From the NCBI RefSeq assembly GCF_014696615.1, contig NZ_JACJQJ010000035.1:16132-80131 (forward strand): a stretch of 64,000 bases of DNA, given 5' to 3'. The notes beneath the pieces are model-generated. The model was given only the letters and a program-made list of their open reading frames with translations. It had not been told where the DNA came from and did no database searches. Positions 37,014 through 45,818 of this stretch are shown here, in pieces. Source of the DNA: Nostoc linckia FACHB-104. Its GTDB lineage: Bacteria; Cyanobacteriota; Cyanobacteriia; Cyanobacteriales; Nostocaceae. The number at the start of each line of letters is the position of its first letter. The stretch's first letter is position 1. The position numbers and the translations under genes were made by a program.

Positions 37014-38447
37014 TTATGGCAAACCTACGAGTGTAAACATTCCCCAATCTTGAGGATTAGGATATTTTTTCATTGTTACTAACATTGCTTGATGCAAAGC
37101 AGCAGCTTTATCAGGATTTTTAGTTAAATTACTATGAAATTCCGTCATTAATGTCGCCGTTGATTCATCCGAAATATTGCCATACGAAGCAATTACACTG
37201 TTAGCACCCGCAACCAAGAATGCACGTGACAATCCAATTACACCATCACCTGTGATTTTTCCTAAAGCAGAATCACAAGTACTCAAGATAACCAGTTCGG
37301 CTTTTAACTTTAGTTTGCTAACCTCAGGCGCAGTTAACCAACCATCATCTTGGCTAGAAGGCGCGAACGCTAGGAAGCCAGGATTTTCTAGAGATTTCCC
37401 CAAAAATCCCGATGTTGCTAAATGAATTAGTCTGGCGTTGGACATTTGCTTTACAACCGTTGTTTCAGTTGCAGCATCTCCTATTAGCGCTTGGGTATTG
37501 TAAATATTGGCAATATTTTTTGCTTCTTTTTCTGCACCTGGTAGTTGAGGAAGCTGGTTAAATGTTTCACCAGGGTTCAGGGGTTTAGTTGGCATAGTAG
37601 GATTACCAACTATCAACACATCTTGAGTAGATTTTGTATTTGTAGTGCGTCTTTTTGCAAGTAAATCTAAAGCTTGAATTGATGGTGCAGTAGAAATTGT
37701 ATGTTTCTCAACTAAATACTGATTATTGCTATCTTGTAAGGTTGCAAAAGGCACAATAAATAATTTATCTTGGGGAATAAAAATTACTCTTGCTTCTGGT
37801 TTAGTGGGTAAAATGTCAGATATTGGTTGAATAAGTAATTCATGTAGTTGTTTTCTAACTAATGAAGAACTATTTTGGTTAGTGTCTGATACTTTTATGA
37901 CACCTTTATTTCGTTCAAGTCCCTGACTATAACTTTGTTGCAGGTGATTAATCGCATCTGCCAGATTAGTCTTATTTTTTACTTGCCAAGCCTTTAAATC
38001 AACTTGTCGTAGAGTAATTTCACCTGTAGATTTAATCACCCAAATTACCAAATCAGATACTTGAGGGTGCCGTTTACCTTCAATATTAACATCTTGATAT
38101 AGAAGTGAATATTGCACAAGAGTCGCATTTTGATTTTTAGCAACTTGCTTAATTACCTCAGCCGTTGGCGCGTTGACATTTTTAGTGGGTAAACTCTGTG
38201 CTAATAAATCTCGTAACTCCCTGTTGCGACTGCGTGCAGAAATTTCTAATGCTGATGTATGTTGATTTTGGCTAAGAAGCGATTTAATTAATTGTTGATA
38301 GCTTAGTGTTTGCTTTTCTAATAGGGATTTATCTAATGCTATGGTCGAATTTGCAGGTAATGTTAAACAACTGATAAGGCTGAGAAATACTGGAGCCAAT
38401 TTTAGTTTTACTAAAGAAGATTCCACCTTCGACTGTTTCATATTCAC
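37014..38447 (-). CDS. CHAT-domain protein lacking the catalytic His
   Basis: A 477-residue protein with a signal-like hydrophobic N-terminus (~20-38), a helical region and a C-terminal CHAT (caspase-like) domain from about residue 160. The Cys motif is present (VILSTCDSALGKITGDGVIGLSRAF). The His motif, normally H-L-A-T-H-G, reads IHLATSGFLG: the second His is Ser (codon TCG). Without it the Cys-His dyad is missing, so a protease role is doubtful. The upstream helical part usually carries TPRs in this family but is short here. The TPR gene at 36294-36914 follows on the same strand. Confidence 0.85.
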   Translation of the reverse strand: MNMKQSKVESSLVKLKLAPVFLSLISCLTLPANSTIALDKSLLEKQTLSYQQLIKSLLSQNQHTSALEISARSRNRELRDLLAQSLPTKNVNAPTAEVIKQVAKNQNATLVQYSLLYQDVNIEGKRHPQVSDLVIWVIKSTGEITLRQVDLKAWQVKNKTNLADAINHLQQSYSQGLERNKGVIKVSDTNQNSSSLVRKQLHELLIQPISDILPTKPEARVIFIPQDKLFIVPFATLQDSNNQYLVEKHTISTAPSIQALDLLAKRRTTNTKSTQDVLIVGNPTMPTKPLNPGETFNQLPQLPGAEKEAKNIANIYNTQALIGDAATETTVVKQMSNARLIHLATSGFLGKSLENPGFLAFAPSSQDDGWLTAPEVSKLKLKAELVILSTCDSALGKITGDGVIGLSRAFLVAGANSVIASYGNISDESTATLMTEFHSNLTKNPDKAAALHQAMLVTMKKYPNPQDWGMFTLVGLP

Positions 38448-38786
38448 CTGATACCTAAGAATTTTGTCGTCTCCACTAAATATATAGTTCTCAGGCTAGT
38501 TAAGCTTATGCAGTTTTGGGAAGTAAAGAGGGGTATCCAAGTACTCATATTTGATAAAAATTATGTGGGTAGGGTGCATGACGCTATTGCTAACGCACCT
38601 CTGCTAACTTTCCATGTGTTACGGCTTATGCCTAACACACACTGCAAAATACTAAATATATTAATAATCAAAATAATTGTAGATATTTGGTTAATAGTAG
38701 TAGCTTAACATACTAAAACTGCTTGATATAGTGCGTTAATCTTGCCTTACGCATGACAAAAAAACTAAAATTTCCAAGGTAAGCTT
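38448..38786. other. Intergenic region with dispersed repeat
   Basis: About 340 bases. The stretch near 38568-38642 (GTAGGGTGCATGACGC, then GTGTTACGGCTTATGCC) looks like a dispersed Nostocales repeat. A 66-codon plus-strand frame across it is not called. Confidence 0.4.
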
Positions 38787-39209
38787 GTGTCTGATATCGC
38801 CCTACATAAATATCTTCCTCTCCTTCCCGAAGCTGCACTCCAAGAATTTACAGAATGGTGTGTTGTAGAGCAGTCAAAAGCAGCAGGATGTGAATTTACT
38901 CCTGATACTACTAAGTTAAATAACCTAACACCAGCAGATTATATCCCGAAACTTGTAGATCAGTTCATGAAAGTTAAGCCTGACCCAATTAAAGCAGGTT
39001 TAGTAGCTGCGATCGCAGGCAAAGAAGCAGATGCACATGCTTTATCTGGTGTGGCAATTATTGCTGATTTTGTCTCCCTGTATGTCAAATATTTAATTCC
39101 TAAAGATGGTACAAAACCGGAAGATGCAGACGCAATTTTAATCAAGGCTGGACAAGAACAATGTGAGAAGCTAGTTGAAATCGCCAAAAAATATGGAGTA
39201 GCGTTTTAG
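38787..39209 (+). CDS. Hypothetical protein upstream of hupW
   Basis: A 140-residue soluble protein starting at GTG, with an AAGG sequence about 8 bases upstream. It is helical, with an Ala-rich central part (IKAGLVAAIAGKEADAHALSG) and two Cys (CVVEQSKAAGCEF). No signal peptide or membrane segment is seen. I do not recognise a family. It lies 180 bases before hupW on the same strand, but a hairpin at 39244-39269 separates them. Confidence 0.7.
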   Translation: MSDIALHKYLPLLPEAALQEFTEWCVVEQSKAAGCEFTPDTTKLNNLTPADYIPKLVDQFMKVKPDPIKAGLVAAIAGKEADAHALSGVAIIADFVSLYVKYLIPKDGTKPEDADAILIKAGQEQCEKLVEIAKKYGVAF

Positions 39210-39243
39210 TTTATAATTAACCTACTTTAGATACAATAAACAG

Positions 39244-39269
39244 TAGGGACACAACTGATTGTGCCCCTA
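39244..39269 (+). terminator. Hairpin between the hypothetical gene and hupW
   Basis: TAGGG-A-CAC and GTG-C-CCCTA pair with one mismatch and an 8-base loop, 35 bases after the stop codon, followed by AAAAAT. Confidence 0.5.
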
Positions 39270-39389
39270 AAAATCATCTCTATATTAAAAATAGTAAATA
39301 TTCAGTAGTTTGCTATTACATTGTTCAGCTTTCCTCACTACAAGGAAACTCATCAAAATACAGGCTGATTCTCAAAACGCGATCAACAA

Positions 39390-39857
39390 ATGCTAACTAT
39401 TATTGGTTGTGGTAATCTTAATCGCAGTGATGATGCTGTAGGCGTTATCGTTGCTCAACGCTTACAGCAATTTCTCACTGAAAATCCTCATCCCAACGTC
39501 CGAGTTTATGACTGTGGAACCGGAGGGATGGAAGTGATGTTTCAAGCCAGAGGAAGCAAACAATTAATTATTATTGATGCAAGTTCCACAGGTTCTGAAC
39601 CAGGCGCAGTATTTAAAGTCCCTGGGAAAGAACTCGAGGCTTTACCAGAACCTAGTTACAACTTGCATAATTTTCGTTGGGATAATGCTTTAGCTGCTGG
39701 ACGGAAAATTTTTCAAAATGACTTTCCCCAAGAGGTAACAGTCTACCTCATTGAAGCAGCAAATCTTGATTTAGGCCTGGAATTAAGTCCTGCTATCGAG
39801 CATTCTGCTAATCTGGTGTTTGAGGAAGTAGCCGCAATCATCAGACAGAATTTTTAG
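39390..39857 (+). CDS. hupW: Hydrogenase maturation protease (uptake hydrogenase)
   Basis: A 155-residue endopeptidase of the HupD/HoxW/HycI type, which cuts the C-terminal peptide from the NiFe large subunit after nickel insertion. The metal-binding pattern is seen in IGCGNLNRSDDAVG and LIIIDASSTGSEPG, with His in the region around SYNLHNFRWDNAL. In Anabaena-type genomes the HupL-specific protease HupW is encoded beside the nif cluster, as here, and recycles hydrogen made by nitrogenase. The large subunit itself is not in the window. Confidence 0.85.
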   Translation: MLTIIGCGNLNRSDDAVGVIVAQRLQQFLTENPHPNVRVYDCGTGGMEVMFQARGSKQLIIIDASSTGSEPGAVFKVPGKELEALPEPSYNLHNFRWDNALAAGRKIFQNDFPQEVTVYLIEAANLDLGLELSPAIEHSANLVFEEVAAIIRQNF

Positions 39858-39910
39858 GTTTAATTAACAATCCAGATGCCAAAATCCCACATCTAAAACC
39901 TAGAATAAGA

Positions 39911-40282
39911 TTAGAGATCATCTCCGTAAATCGACAATTCATCTACCCTCATTTCAAAGGGTATGCCTTGGCTCTCTGGAGGGCAAACACGAATTTTAGC
40001 ACTGCTAACAATCTTATAAAGTAATTTACCCATTGGCACGATTTTTTGTAGAATCCGCCAGTTAGTAACTTCATCAGGACATTCAATTACCAACACCATC
40101 ACGCTAGCATCGGTGGTGACATACCAACGACAAGTAGATAAGAGGTTTTGGATAAAGCGATCGCAGGCTTCATAGAAGTACCTGCTAATAGAATATTCTA
40201 GTTGCTGACGCAGGATAATATCTGCTGAAGTCAGCTGCATGGGATGTGAATCATCTTCTTGGGAGTAAATTTCTTTAGCCAT
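39911..40282 (-). CDS. Hypothetical protein in the nif-associated region
   Basis: A 123-residue soluble protein with an alpha/beta look (QLEYSISRYFYEACDRFI, WYVTTDASVMVLVIECPDEV, ILQKIVPMGKLLYKIV). No known motif. It starts 18 bases after the SagB-like gene on the same strand, so the two are probably co-transcribed. Position beside nif and hup genes suggests a nitrogen-fixation link but proves nothing. Confidence 0.65.
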   Translation of the reverse strand: MAKEIYSQEDDSHPMQLTSADIILRQQLEYSISRYFYEACDRFIQNLLSTCRWYVTTDASVMVLVIECPDEVTNWRILQKIVPMGKLLYKIVSSAKIRVCPPESQGIPFEMRVDELSIYGDDL

Positions 40283-40300
40283 CTGAGTTGATTTCCTAAG

Positions 40301-41587
40301 TTATATGCCAATTGCGATCGCATAGAGTACATCTTGATTAGTTCCTAAAAATTCTTGGGTTTCATCATCATAAAAAGCACCAATACCACTACAATGAATG
40401 CCCATAAAATTGCTAACAAGATAAACTCTTTGCCCTAAAAAACCAGCTATTAGCATAGCTGTTTGATAATTTATATAGTCGGACGTAAAAAATAAAGTTA
40501 CAGCGCTATCTCTAACTATTGCTTGATTGATGCACAAGTAACCTGTTTTTTCACTAAAATTGCCCGCCTTTAATAGATGCTTCCCTTTATATATTCCTGG
40601 AGTCATCCCTCTGACATGATGGACAACAGAGTAAATTTCTATTTCCTCAAAATTTTCGGTGGGTATCGGCTGCTGAAGATGCTGCCATAGCTGCCAATAA
40701 CTTTCTTGAGGAATTGACTGTTTATAAAAACGTCTAATTGAGCGTCTCATCCAAACAGTCTGAAAAAATTTATCTTTGTCAAAGTTAAACTGGGGATGCA
40801 CTAATTCCTGCTGGCGACTCGGCTGAAGAGATGTGTTTTGATAGCCTTGTTCAATGAATTCATTGGCTTCAAAATAATCGGTGCCACAGACAAAAGGAAC
40901 TTTTAACCTTAAATTTCTGACTTTCTTGTCTTGAATTTCTCCCGAAATCGTACAAGCAGTAATAAACTCTTTGTTCTCAAATCCTAAATCTGTATTGAGA
41001 GCGAGTTTATCAAAATCGAAAATTAACTGTATCTCTCTGTCGTGAATATAGGCTGAAGCAGCAATTGCACCTAAATGGTGTCCGCTATCCAGCCAGCAAT
41101 ATCTCAGGCTCCTGTCTTTATATTTCCAGCTAGACCTATAATAAACACAACTAATTAAAAAAATGAATCCATTTATACTTTTGCCAGGTATAATATAATT
41201 CTCTAGTCCATCATCAATTAATTCATAGATTAGAGTTAGACAATTATTCTCAACTTCTAAATGATATATCCCGTTAATAAAGCCTTCGATATTGCGAATT
41301 TGGATATAAACTTCTGTGGGATATAAAGCGCCAGCAGATGGATTTACACGCAATTTCACAGCACCGTCTTTATACATCTTTTCTAAAGTTACAGCACTAG
41401 TAAGGCTGATAAACGAGTGAATTGGATTATTGAGATTTAATTTCACTCGCCGATAAAACTTTGGGTAAACTTTAAATGAAGATGGTTGAGTTGCCGCATT
41501 CACATAATTTGGATCGAGCTGCACAGATAAGTAAGAATGCTTGGTTGCTTGATGATAGACTCGCTTAGAGATATAACTTTGAGGCAT
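40301..41587 (-). CDS. SagB-like tandem nitroreductase-fold protein
   Basis: The 428 residues hold two nitroreductase-like halves. The first has RVNPSAGALYPTEVYI (FMN-site pattern S-x-G-x-x-x-P) and DSGHHLGAIAASA. The second has WMRRSIRRFYKQSIP, typical of the FMN-binding RRSIRxF start of nitroreductases, and ends FLGTNQDVLYAIAIG. The arrangement resembles SagB/ThcOx-type FMN dehydrogenases, some of which oxidise azolines in peptide natural products. No peptide cluster is seen. It overlaps the upstream ankyrin gene by 23 bases. Confidence 0.75.
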   Translation of the reverse strand: MPQSYISKRVYHQATKHSYLSVQLDPNYVNAATQPSSFKVYPKFYRRVKLNLNNPIHSFISLTSAVTLEKMYKDGAVKLRVNPSAGALYPTEVYIQIRNIEGFINGIYHLEVENNCLTLIYELIDDGLENYIIPGKSINGFIFLISCVYYRSSWKYKDRSLRYCWLDSGHHLGAIAASAYIHDREIQLIFDFDKLALNTDLGFENKEFITACTISGEIQDKKVRNLRLKVPFVCGTDYFEANEFIEQGYQNTSLQPSRQQELVHPQFNFDKDKFFQTVWMRRSIRRFYKQSIPQESYWQLWQHLQQPIPTENFEEIEIYSVVHHVRGMTPGIYKGKHLLKAGNFSEKTGYLCINQAIVRDSAVTLFFTSDYINYQTAMLIAGFLGQRVYLVSNFMGIHCSGIGAFYDDETQEFLGTNQDVLYAIAIGI

Positions 41588-42038
41588 TTTTGAGTATCCT
41601 TAAGACTTCTACATTGCTCGCAAAATCTATTGCTTTAAAATCATCTAAGTTTTTTAAATTTATGTTAGGATGATGTTGTAACAGCAAGTTAACTACTTCT
41701 GTCTTTCCAGCTGAAGCTGCATACATCAACACAGTAGCTCCATTATCATTTTGATTATCAATATTGATATGTGCAGCAAGTAACAAATTCATCAAATCGA
41801 AGTGATTCCCAAAACAAGCAAACCATAGAGCATTATTACCATCATTGTTTCTGGCATTAACATCTACGCCTAAACTAATTAATTCTTTGACTACTGCGTA
41901 AATGCCTTCTCTTGTAGCTTTCATCAAAGGTGTATCACCATTTTCACCTCGCTGATTTAAGTCATCGCAACTGTAGCCTTTAGCGAGTAACCATTGCTTT
42001 GTAGTATCACTAAGATTTTGCTGATTTTGAGAAATCAT
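41565..42038 (-). CDS. Ankyrin-repeat protein
   Basis: About 157 residues with three to four ankyrin repeats (GDTPLMKATREGIYAVVKELI, split here; NDGNNALWFACFGNHFDLMNL and NGATVLMYAASAGKTEVVNLL are later ones). The ATG at 42038 with an AGGA sequence 6-10 bases upstream is chosen; an in-frame ATG at 42113 would run through a repeat hairpin. The 3' end overlaps the SagB-like gene by 23 bases, so the two are translationally linked. The partner protein is unknown. Confidence 0.82.
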   Translation of the reverse strand: MISQNQQNLSDTTKQWLLAKGYSCDDLNQRGENGDTPLMKATREGIYAVVKELISLGVDVNARNNDGNNALWFACFGNHFDLMNLLLAAHINIDNQNDNGATVLMYAASAGKTEVVNLLLQHHPNINLKNLDDFKAIDFASNVEVLRILKNASKLYL

Positions 42039-42102
42039 AAATATCCTGCCTATGGATACAAATACACGCAAATAATTGCCATAACATTTCTTATAAAAGG
42101 TA

Positions 42103-42123
42103 ATGGTGGGCATTACCCACCAT
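42103..42123. repeat. Short perfect hairpin upstream of the ankyrin gene
   Basis: ATGGTGGG and CCCACCAT with a 5-base loop. It could be a terminator of a minus-strand transcript from the CBS gene or a dispersed repeat. Confidence 0.45.
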
Positions 42124-42441
42124 GTAAAAGAAATGCTATGAGACCCAATTAACTATGAGGATGGTGTGGTGGCTGTTAACTGTTATGCCTCAACAATTAA
42201 CAGTAAATGCACCAGAATCACGAACCATTATTCAGTCAGAGAAAGAGAGAAAGAGAGCAACAATTTATCAGTATGAGATAGCAGACATACCCGACCCGGT
42301 ATCTATCCAAACTAGATAAGTAATTCAGCTTTCGTGTTAGCAGCAGAGAAGGCTGGAAGCAGATAGAAAATAGTAGGGTACTAAGTTATCTGATTAGCAA
42401 ATTGATGCTCTCAACAGTACATCGTTGAAAAATCAAATCTC
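42124..42441. other. Intergenic region
   Basis: About 320 bases between the CBS gene and the ankyrin gene on the same strand. It contains TTAACTGTTATGCC-type short repeats and no gene. Confidence 0.35.
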
Positions 42442-43038
42442 TTAGCCTACAGATACATATTCTCTACCTTCAGAGAATAGCTGTCTTGCAGTTTTTTCTG
42501 GTTTGGGTGCGCCATAATAACCAGCTTCGGCTTCGAGTTCATCTACTAAATCCCAAGCTTCCGCGGCTCTCTTAGAATCTGCACCATAGTTAGCCACAAC
42601 TGAGCGAGCATTCGAGATAGCCTTGTGAAGTTCTTTTTGGACGAATTTTAATTTTGGTTTTTCTACGAAGTCGCCCTTGGTAATAATATCTGTGACAGAA
42701 ATAATGCCCAGTAATTCACCTTGAATAACAGGCGCACGCCATACACCTGTAGTAGCAAATAACCGCGCCACGTATTCTACATCTAGGTCAGGATTAACCA
42801 CAATGCAGGGTTTGCTCATAACTTCATATACATGCATCCGTTCAGGATCTTTGCCATAAGCAACAACCTTGGACACAATATCAGTTTCGGTAATAATACC
42901 GTAAGCATCACCACTGTGGCGAGGTTCTACAATTAATGCCCGTAATTCTTTGAGCCGCATTAATTTGACTGCTTCTGCTACAGTAGCGGAACCGCGAATA
43001 GTAGCTACATCTTGAGTCATGATTTGTTTAGCTCTCAT
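42442..43038 (-). CDS. CBS-CP12 fusion protein
   Basis: A 198-residue protein with two CBS motifs (residues ~1-60 and ~70-125; IITETDIVSKV and GIISVTDIITKGDF close them) followed by a CP12-like tail (SVVANYGADSKRAAEAWDLV, then DELEAEA). CBS pairs bind adenine nucleotides; CP12 binds phosphoribulokinase and GAPDH. The CP12 part has no Cys, so it cannot use the classical disulphide switch. CBS-CP12 proteins are known from cyanobacteria. Its place next to heterocyst nif genes suggests a role in shutting down the Calvin cycle or sensing energy in heterocysts, which is inference. Confidence 0.82.
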   Translation of the reverse strand: MRAKQIMTQDVATIRGSATVAEAVKLMRLKELRALIVEPRHSGDAYGIITETDIVSKVVAYGKDPERMHVYEVMSKPCIVVNPDLDVEYVARLFATTGVWRAPVIQGELLGIISVTDIITKGDFVEKPKLKFVQKELHKAISNARSVVANYGADSKRAAEAWDLVDELEAEAGYYGAPKPEKTARQLFSEGREYVSVG

Positions 43039-44022
43039 AATTCTGGCTCCTTAAAGTTTGTTTGCAAGTAAGGGAATTAGTTCTAAACTGCTGCAATGCT
43101 TCCCAAACTGCTTTTCATTTAGGCAACTTATTCAAATTCAAACTAAATTGTCATAAATTGAATTCGTCGCATGAAAAAGTGGTTACGGAAATTTAGACAT
43201 TCCGAGAGAGAAATACTAAACTATTTCACTACTTAATTACTCTGGTAATTTGAAGACAGAAGACTTACGCATTTCCCCTCTTCCTTCCTTGAAGATCTCA
43301 GATTTTCTGCCTCATCTTTGAACTTAACCAGCATTAAGTTAGGAATGTCTGAGTTAAGTCTGTAATCGCTTTTGCTGAAGTCTGGTTGACTGGCAACAAT
43401 TTAGCTTACTTATATAGTATCACTCTCATAAGTTGGAATTATGAATGCTTTATAAAGATCCCCAGATATTTCATAGATAAAATGGTTAAAAAACGCTAAG
43501 AAGTATTGGTATGAACTTTTTATTTTTACAAAATAAGATACTTAGCAAATTTCCATTATAAGAGGATTTATTTAGATAACAATAAATTCCTCGATTGTCA
43601 ACAAAAACAATCTTTAAAATCTTTGTATAGGATGAATTTAAGTAATAAAAACCATTGACTAATATTCTATGCTGCTGATATACAAATTTAGTTTTTTCTT
43701 TAGGTTTTTATTTAATGAAAAATGCTATTAATGGTTGCAATAATATTGATGACACATACATTCTTCCTCAAGGCACAAGATTGTTGTGCTTCTATTTGTC
43801 TGTTAAATGCTTTTTGCAATTCGTATAAATACGAGTATTTTATCGTTATCTAACTTGATAAATAACAGCAGGGAATACCCAAAGAAAGATAAATATATTG
43901 TTTTATCTATCTCGGGTATATAGCTAAATTTGTTTCTTAAAAAAAAATAAAATATTTGTATGCTTACTATTATTTTTTGCTAGGGTTATCAAGTATACAT
44001 AAACAAAAAAAGGTATTCAGGG
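43039..44022. other. Long divergent intergenic region
   Basis: About 980 bases between the divergent CBS-CP12 (minus) and mop (plus) genes. It is strongly AT-rich and should hold both promoters. Near 43260-43370 a pair AGACTTACGCA ... TGAGTTAAGTCTG loosely recalls the ends of the MITE at 23858 and may be a decayed copy. No gene or RNA was recognised. Confidence 0.4.
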
Positions 44023-44232
44023 ATGGAAATTAGCGCTCGTAATTCTTTAAAAGCTACTGTCAAAAAAGTCGTTGCTGGATCTGTGAATAGCGAAGTTACT
44101 TTAGAACTAGCACCTGGTGTAGAAGTAGTAGCAATCATTACCAAATCTTCAGCAGACAAGTTGGGCTTGGCAGAAGGTAAAGCAGCTTATGCAGTGATTA
44201 AAGCATCTGATGTGTTAGTTGCTGTTGATTAA
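44023..44232 (+). CDS. mop: Molbindin (Mop) molybdate-binding protein
   Basis: A 69-residue single TOBE/Mop domain: ISARNSLKATVKKVVAGSVN at the start, EVVAIITKSSADKLGLAEGK and YAVIKASDVLVAVD at the end. Molbindins form oligomers that store molybdate or tungstate in the cytoplasm. Its position in the nif region fits a role in supplying molybdenum for the FeMo cofactor. A hairpin terminator follows at 44266. Confidence 0.9.
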   Translation: MEISARNSLKATVKKVVAGSVNSEVTLELAPGVEVVAIITKSSADKLGLAEGKAAYAVIKASDVLVAVD

Positions 44233-44265
44233 GCAATAGTAAACAATTATCTATATATTTTTGAG

Positions 44266-44291
44266 GGTGCGTTACACTTAATTAGCGCACC
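44266..44291 (+). terminator. Terminator after mop
   Basis: GGTGCG and CGCACC form the base of a hairpin 34 bases after the mop stop codon, followed by TTATTT. Confidence 0.55.
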
Positions 44292-44364
44292 TTATTTGAT
44301 TTTATTGATGCTATCTTAGTGCGTTGCGCTACGCGACAACAAACCAGACAAATTTATTTAAATA

Positions 44365-44616
44365 TTAACTATCAACAATGCGTACATAAATTATGCGGGA
44401 TATTTCTTTATCTATTGAGAAAGTTATATTATTAACTTCGATTTGAAAGGTAGGAGATTTCTCTTTAATAGTTATACTCGTTCCTACTGATATCCCCATT
44501 GCTATTAGTTCTTGACGGCACTTTTCATTTGGAATTTTACAGAAAGCTACAATTCCTCGCTCTCCAGGTTTCAATAATTCTAATGAACAGCCCTTAATTG
44601 TAAAGGGAGTAAACAT
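44365..44616 (-). CDS. FeoA-domain protein
   Basis: An 83-residue protein with the FeoA (SH3-like) pattern: LLKPGERGIVAFCKIPNEKC, QELIAMGISVGTSITIKEKSP and IDKEISRIIYVR. FeoA domains help the FeoB ferrous iron channel or occur as small stand-alone regulators. It lies downstream of fdxH on the same strand and is probably the last gene of the nif/hes run. Iron supply for nitrogenase is a plausible role, inferred from location. Confidence 0.8.
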   Translation of the reverse strand: MFTPFTIKGCSLELLKPGERGIVAFCKIPNEKCRQELIAMGISVGTSITIKEKSPTFQIEVNNITFSIDKEISRIIYVRIVDS

Positions 44617-44722
44617 AAGTAGTATAAATATTATATTTGTAGATGCTTCTGAGCAAGCTTGCCCCAGGCTAGGATGAAGATACTTTTCATCCTTAATCCT
44701 AGGTTCAAGCGATAACTACAGG

Positions 44723-45022
44723 TTATACAAGATATGGTTCTTGGTGAGTCTTGATTGTGCAGTTAGAACGGGGATAAGTAACACAAAGTAAAGCAAATCC
44801 CTTAGACATTTGCTCGTCATCCAAGAAGATTTGATCGGATTGATCAACTTCACCTTCTACAACCTTACCAACACAGCTAGAGCAAGAACCAGAGTGGCAA
44901 GAGAAGGGTAGATCAATACCGTTTTCTGCTGCTCCTTCGAGGATGGTTGTATCTTCATCAACCTCAATTGTGGTGTCGAGGTCTTCTTTTTTGTTGATCA
45001 ATCTCACTTGGTAGGTAGCCAT
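44723..45022 (-). CDS. fdxH: Heterocyst-type [2Fe-2S] ferredoxin
   Basis: A 99-residue plant-type ferredoxin whose cluster Cys are seen in [17 protein letters not shown] and LLCVTYP. It matches FdxH, the heterocyst ferredoxin that donates electrons to nitrogenase reductase, in sequence and position (downstream of hesA-hesB). The ATG at 45022 starts [12 protein letters not shown], the usual start; the open frame extends 23 codons further without support. A spacer of about 200 bases separates it from hesB, and FdxH genes often have their own promoter there. Confidence 0.95.
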   Translation of the reverse strand: MATYQVRLINKKEDLDTTIEVDEDTTILEGAAENGIDLPFSCHSGSCSSCVGKVVEGEVDQSDQIFLDDEQMSKGFALLCVTYPRSNCTIKTHQEPYLV

Positions 45023-45228
45023 TTTCCGATTCTCCTCAAACTTTATACAATTAGGTTTAATTACCAGAGTTTGGTAGTCTCCCACTTTCACTCTTGATGC
45101 AGCTACACGCAGCGCTTCTGTAGCAGAATCGACACTATTACCGCTAGGCGGAAATCAATTTTTTTACGACGGATTTTGCTTGAATTCCGCAAACCGGTTT
45201 TTATGTGTTGATTAAATCTGAAACAGTA

Positions 45229-45600
45229 TTAGCTGCAAGGTACACCGTTAGGTGTGCAATCACCGGCTTTGAAGGACTTACCACAACCACAACTATCGGT
45301 TGCATTGGGGTTGGAAAACTTAAAACCGCTGTCCATTACCCCATCAACAAAATCGATGACAACACCTTCTAATAACGGTGCGCTTTGAGCATCAACGTAA
45401 AGTTGTACTTTTCCTTGCTGAATTACTAAATCGTCTGGTTGTGGCTTACTAGTAATCTCCATGCCATACTCATAGCCACTGCAACCACCATCTTTTACAG
45501 AGATGCGAACGCCTTTAGTTGCAACATTGGAGTCGGGGGCAGAACCGACTAAGAACGCCCGCAGACGAAATTCAGCTTTTTCTGTCAAAGTAACAGTCAT
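45229..45600 (-). CDS. hesB: HesB, A-type iron-sulphur carrier
   Basis: A 123-residue IscA/HesB-type protein. Conserved Cys are in VKDGGCSGYEYGM and DSCGCGKSF; extra Cys lie in the tail (GDCTPNGVPCS). A-type carriers pass Fe-S clusters to apoproteins, here probably nitrogenase components. The ATG at 45600 (MTVTLTEKAEFRLR) is the usual start. The frame runs 68 codons further upstream, into the hesA end region, but with no conserved sequence. Confidence 0.93.
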   Translation of the reverse strand: MTVTLTEKAEFRLRAFLVGSAPDSNVATKGVRISVKDGGCSGYEYGMEITSKPQPDDLVIQQGKVQLYVDAQSAPLLEGVVIDFVDGVMDSGFKFSNPNATDSCGCGKSFKAGDCTPNGVPCS

Positions 45601-45818
45601 CACATCTCCTGATTTGTAGCGATAGTGGTTGTAATTACAGGTGTGGTTTCTTAAGCTTTGAGGCGTTTTAATTGCATATTTGTCCTTAATGGCTAGCCAT
45701 TTGTAATTTGTATTTACAAAGGAATTTGCATTTACTTTGTATTTACAATGGGCAGAACACAAACGACTAAGTAAAGGAATAAACGAAGAGATATGCAATT
45801 TCAACGCAATGAAGCTGA

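Noticed and set aside
38508..38708. 66-codon plus-strand frame
   Set aside because: It runs across a dispersed repeat and has no gene-like composition.
43255..43372. Second MITE copy
   Set aside because: The candidate ends (AGACTTACGCA and TGAGTTAAGTCTG) match too poorly to call; mentioned only as a possible decayed relative.
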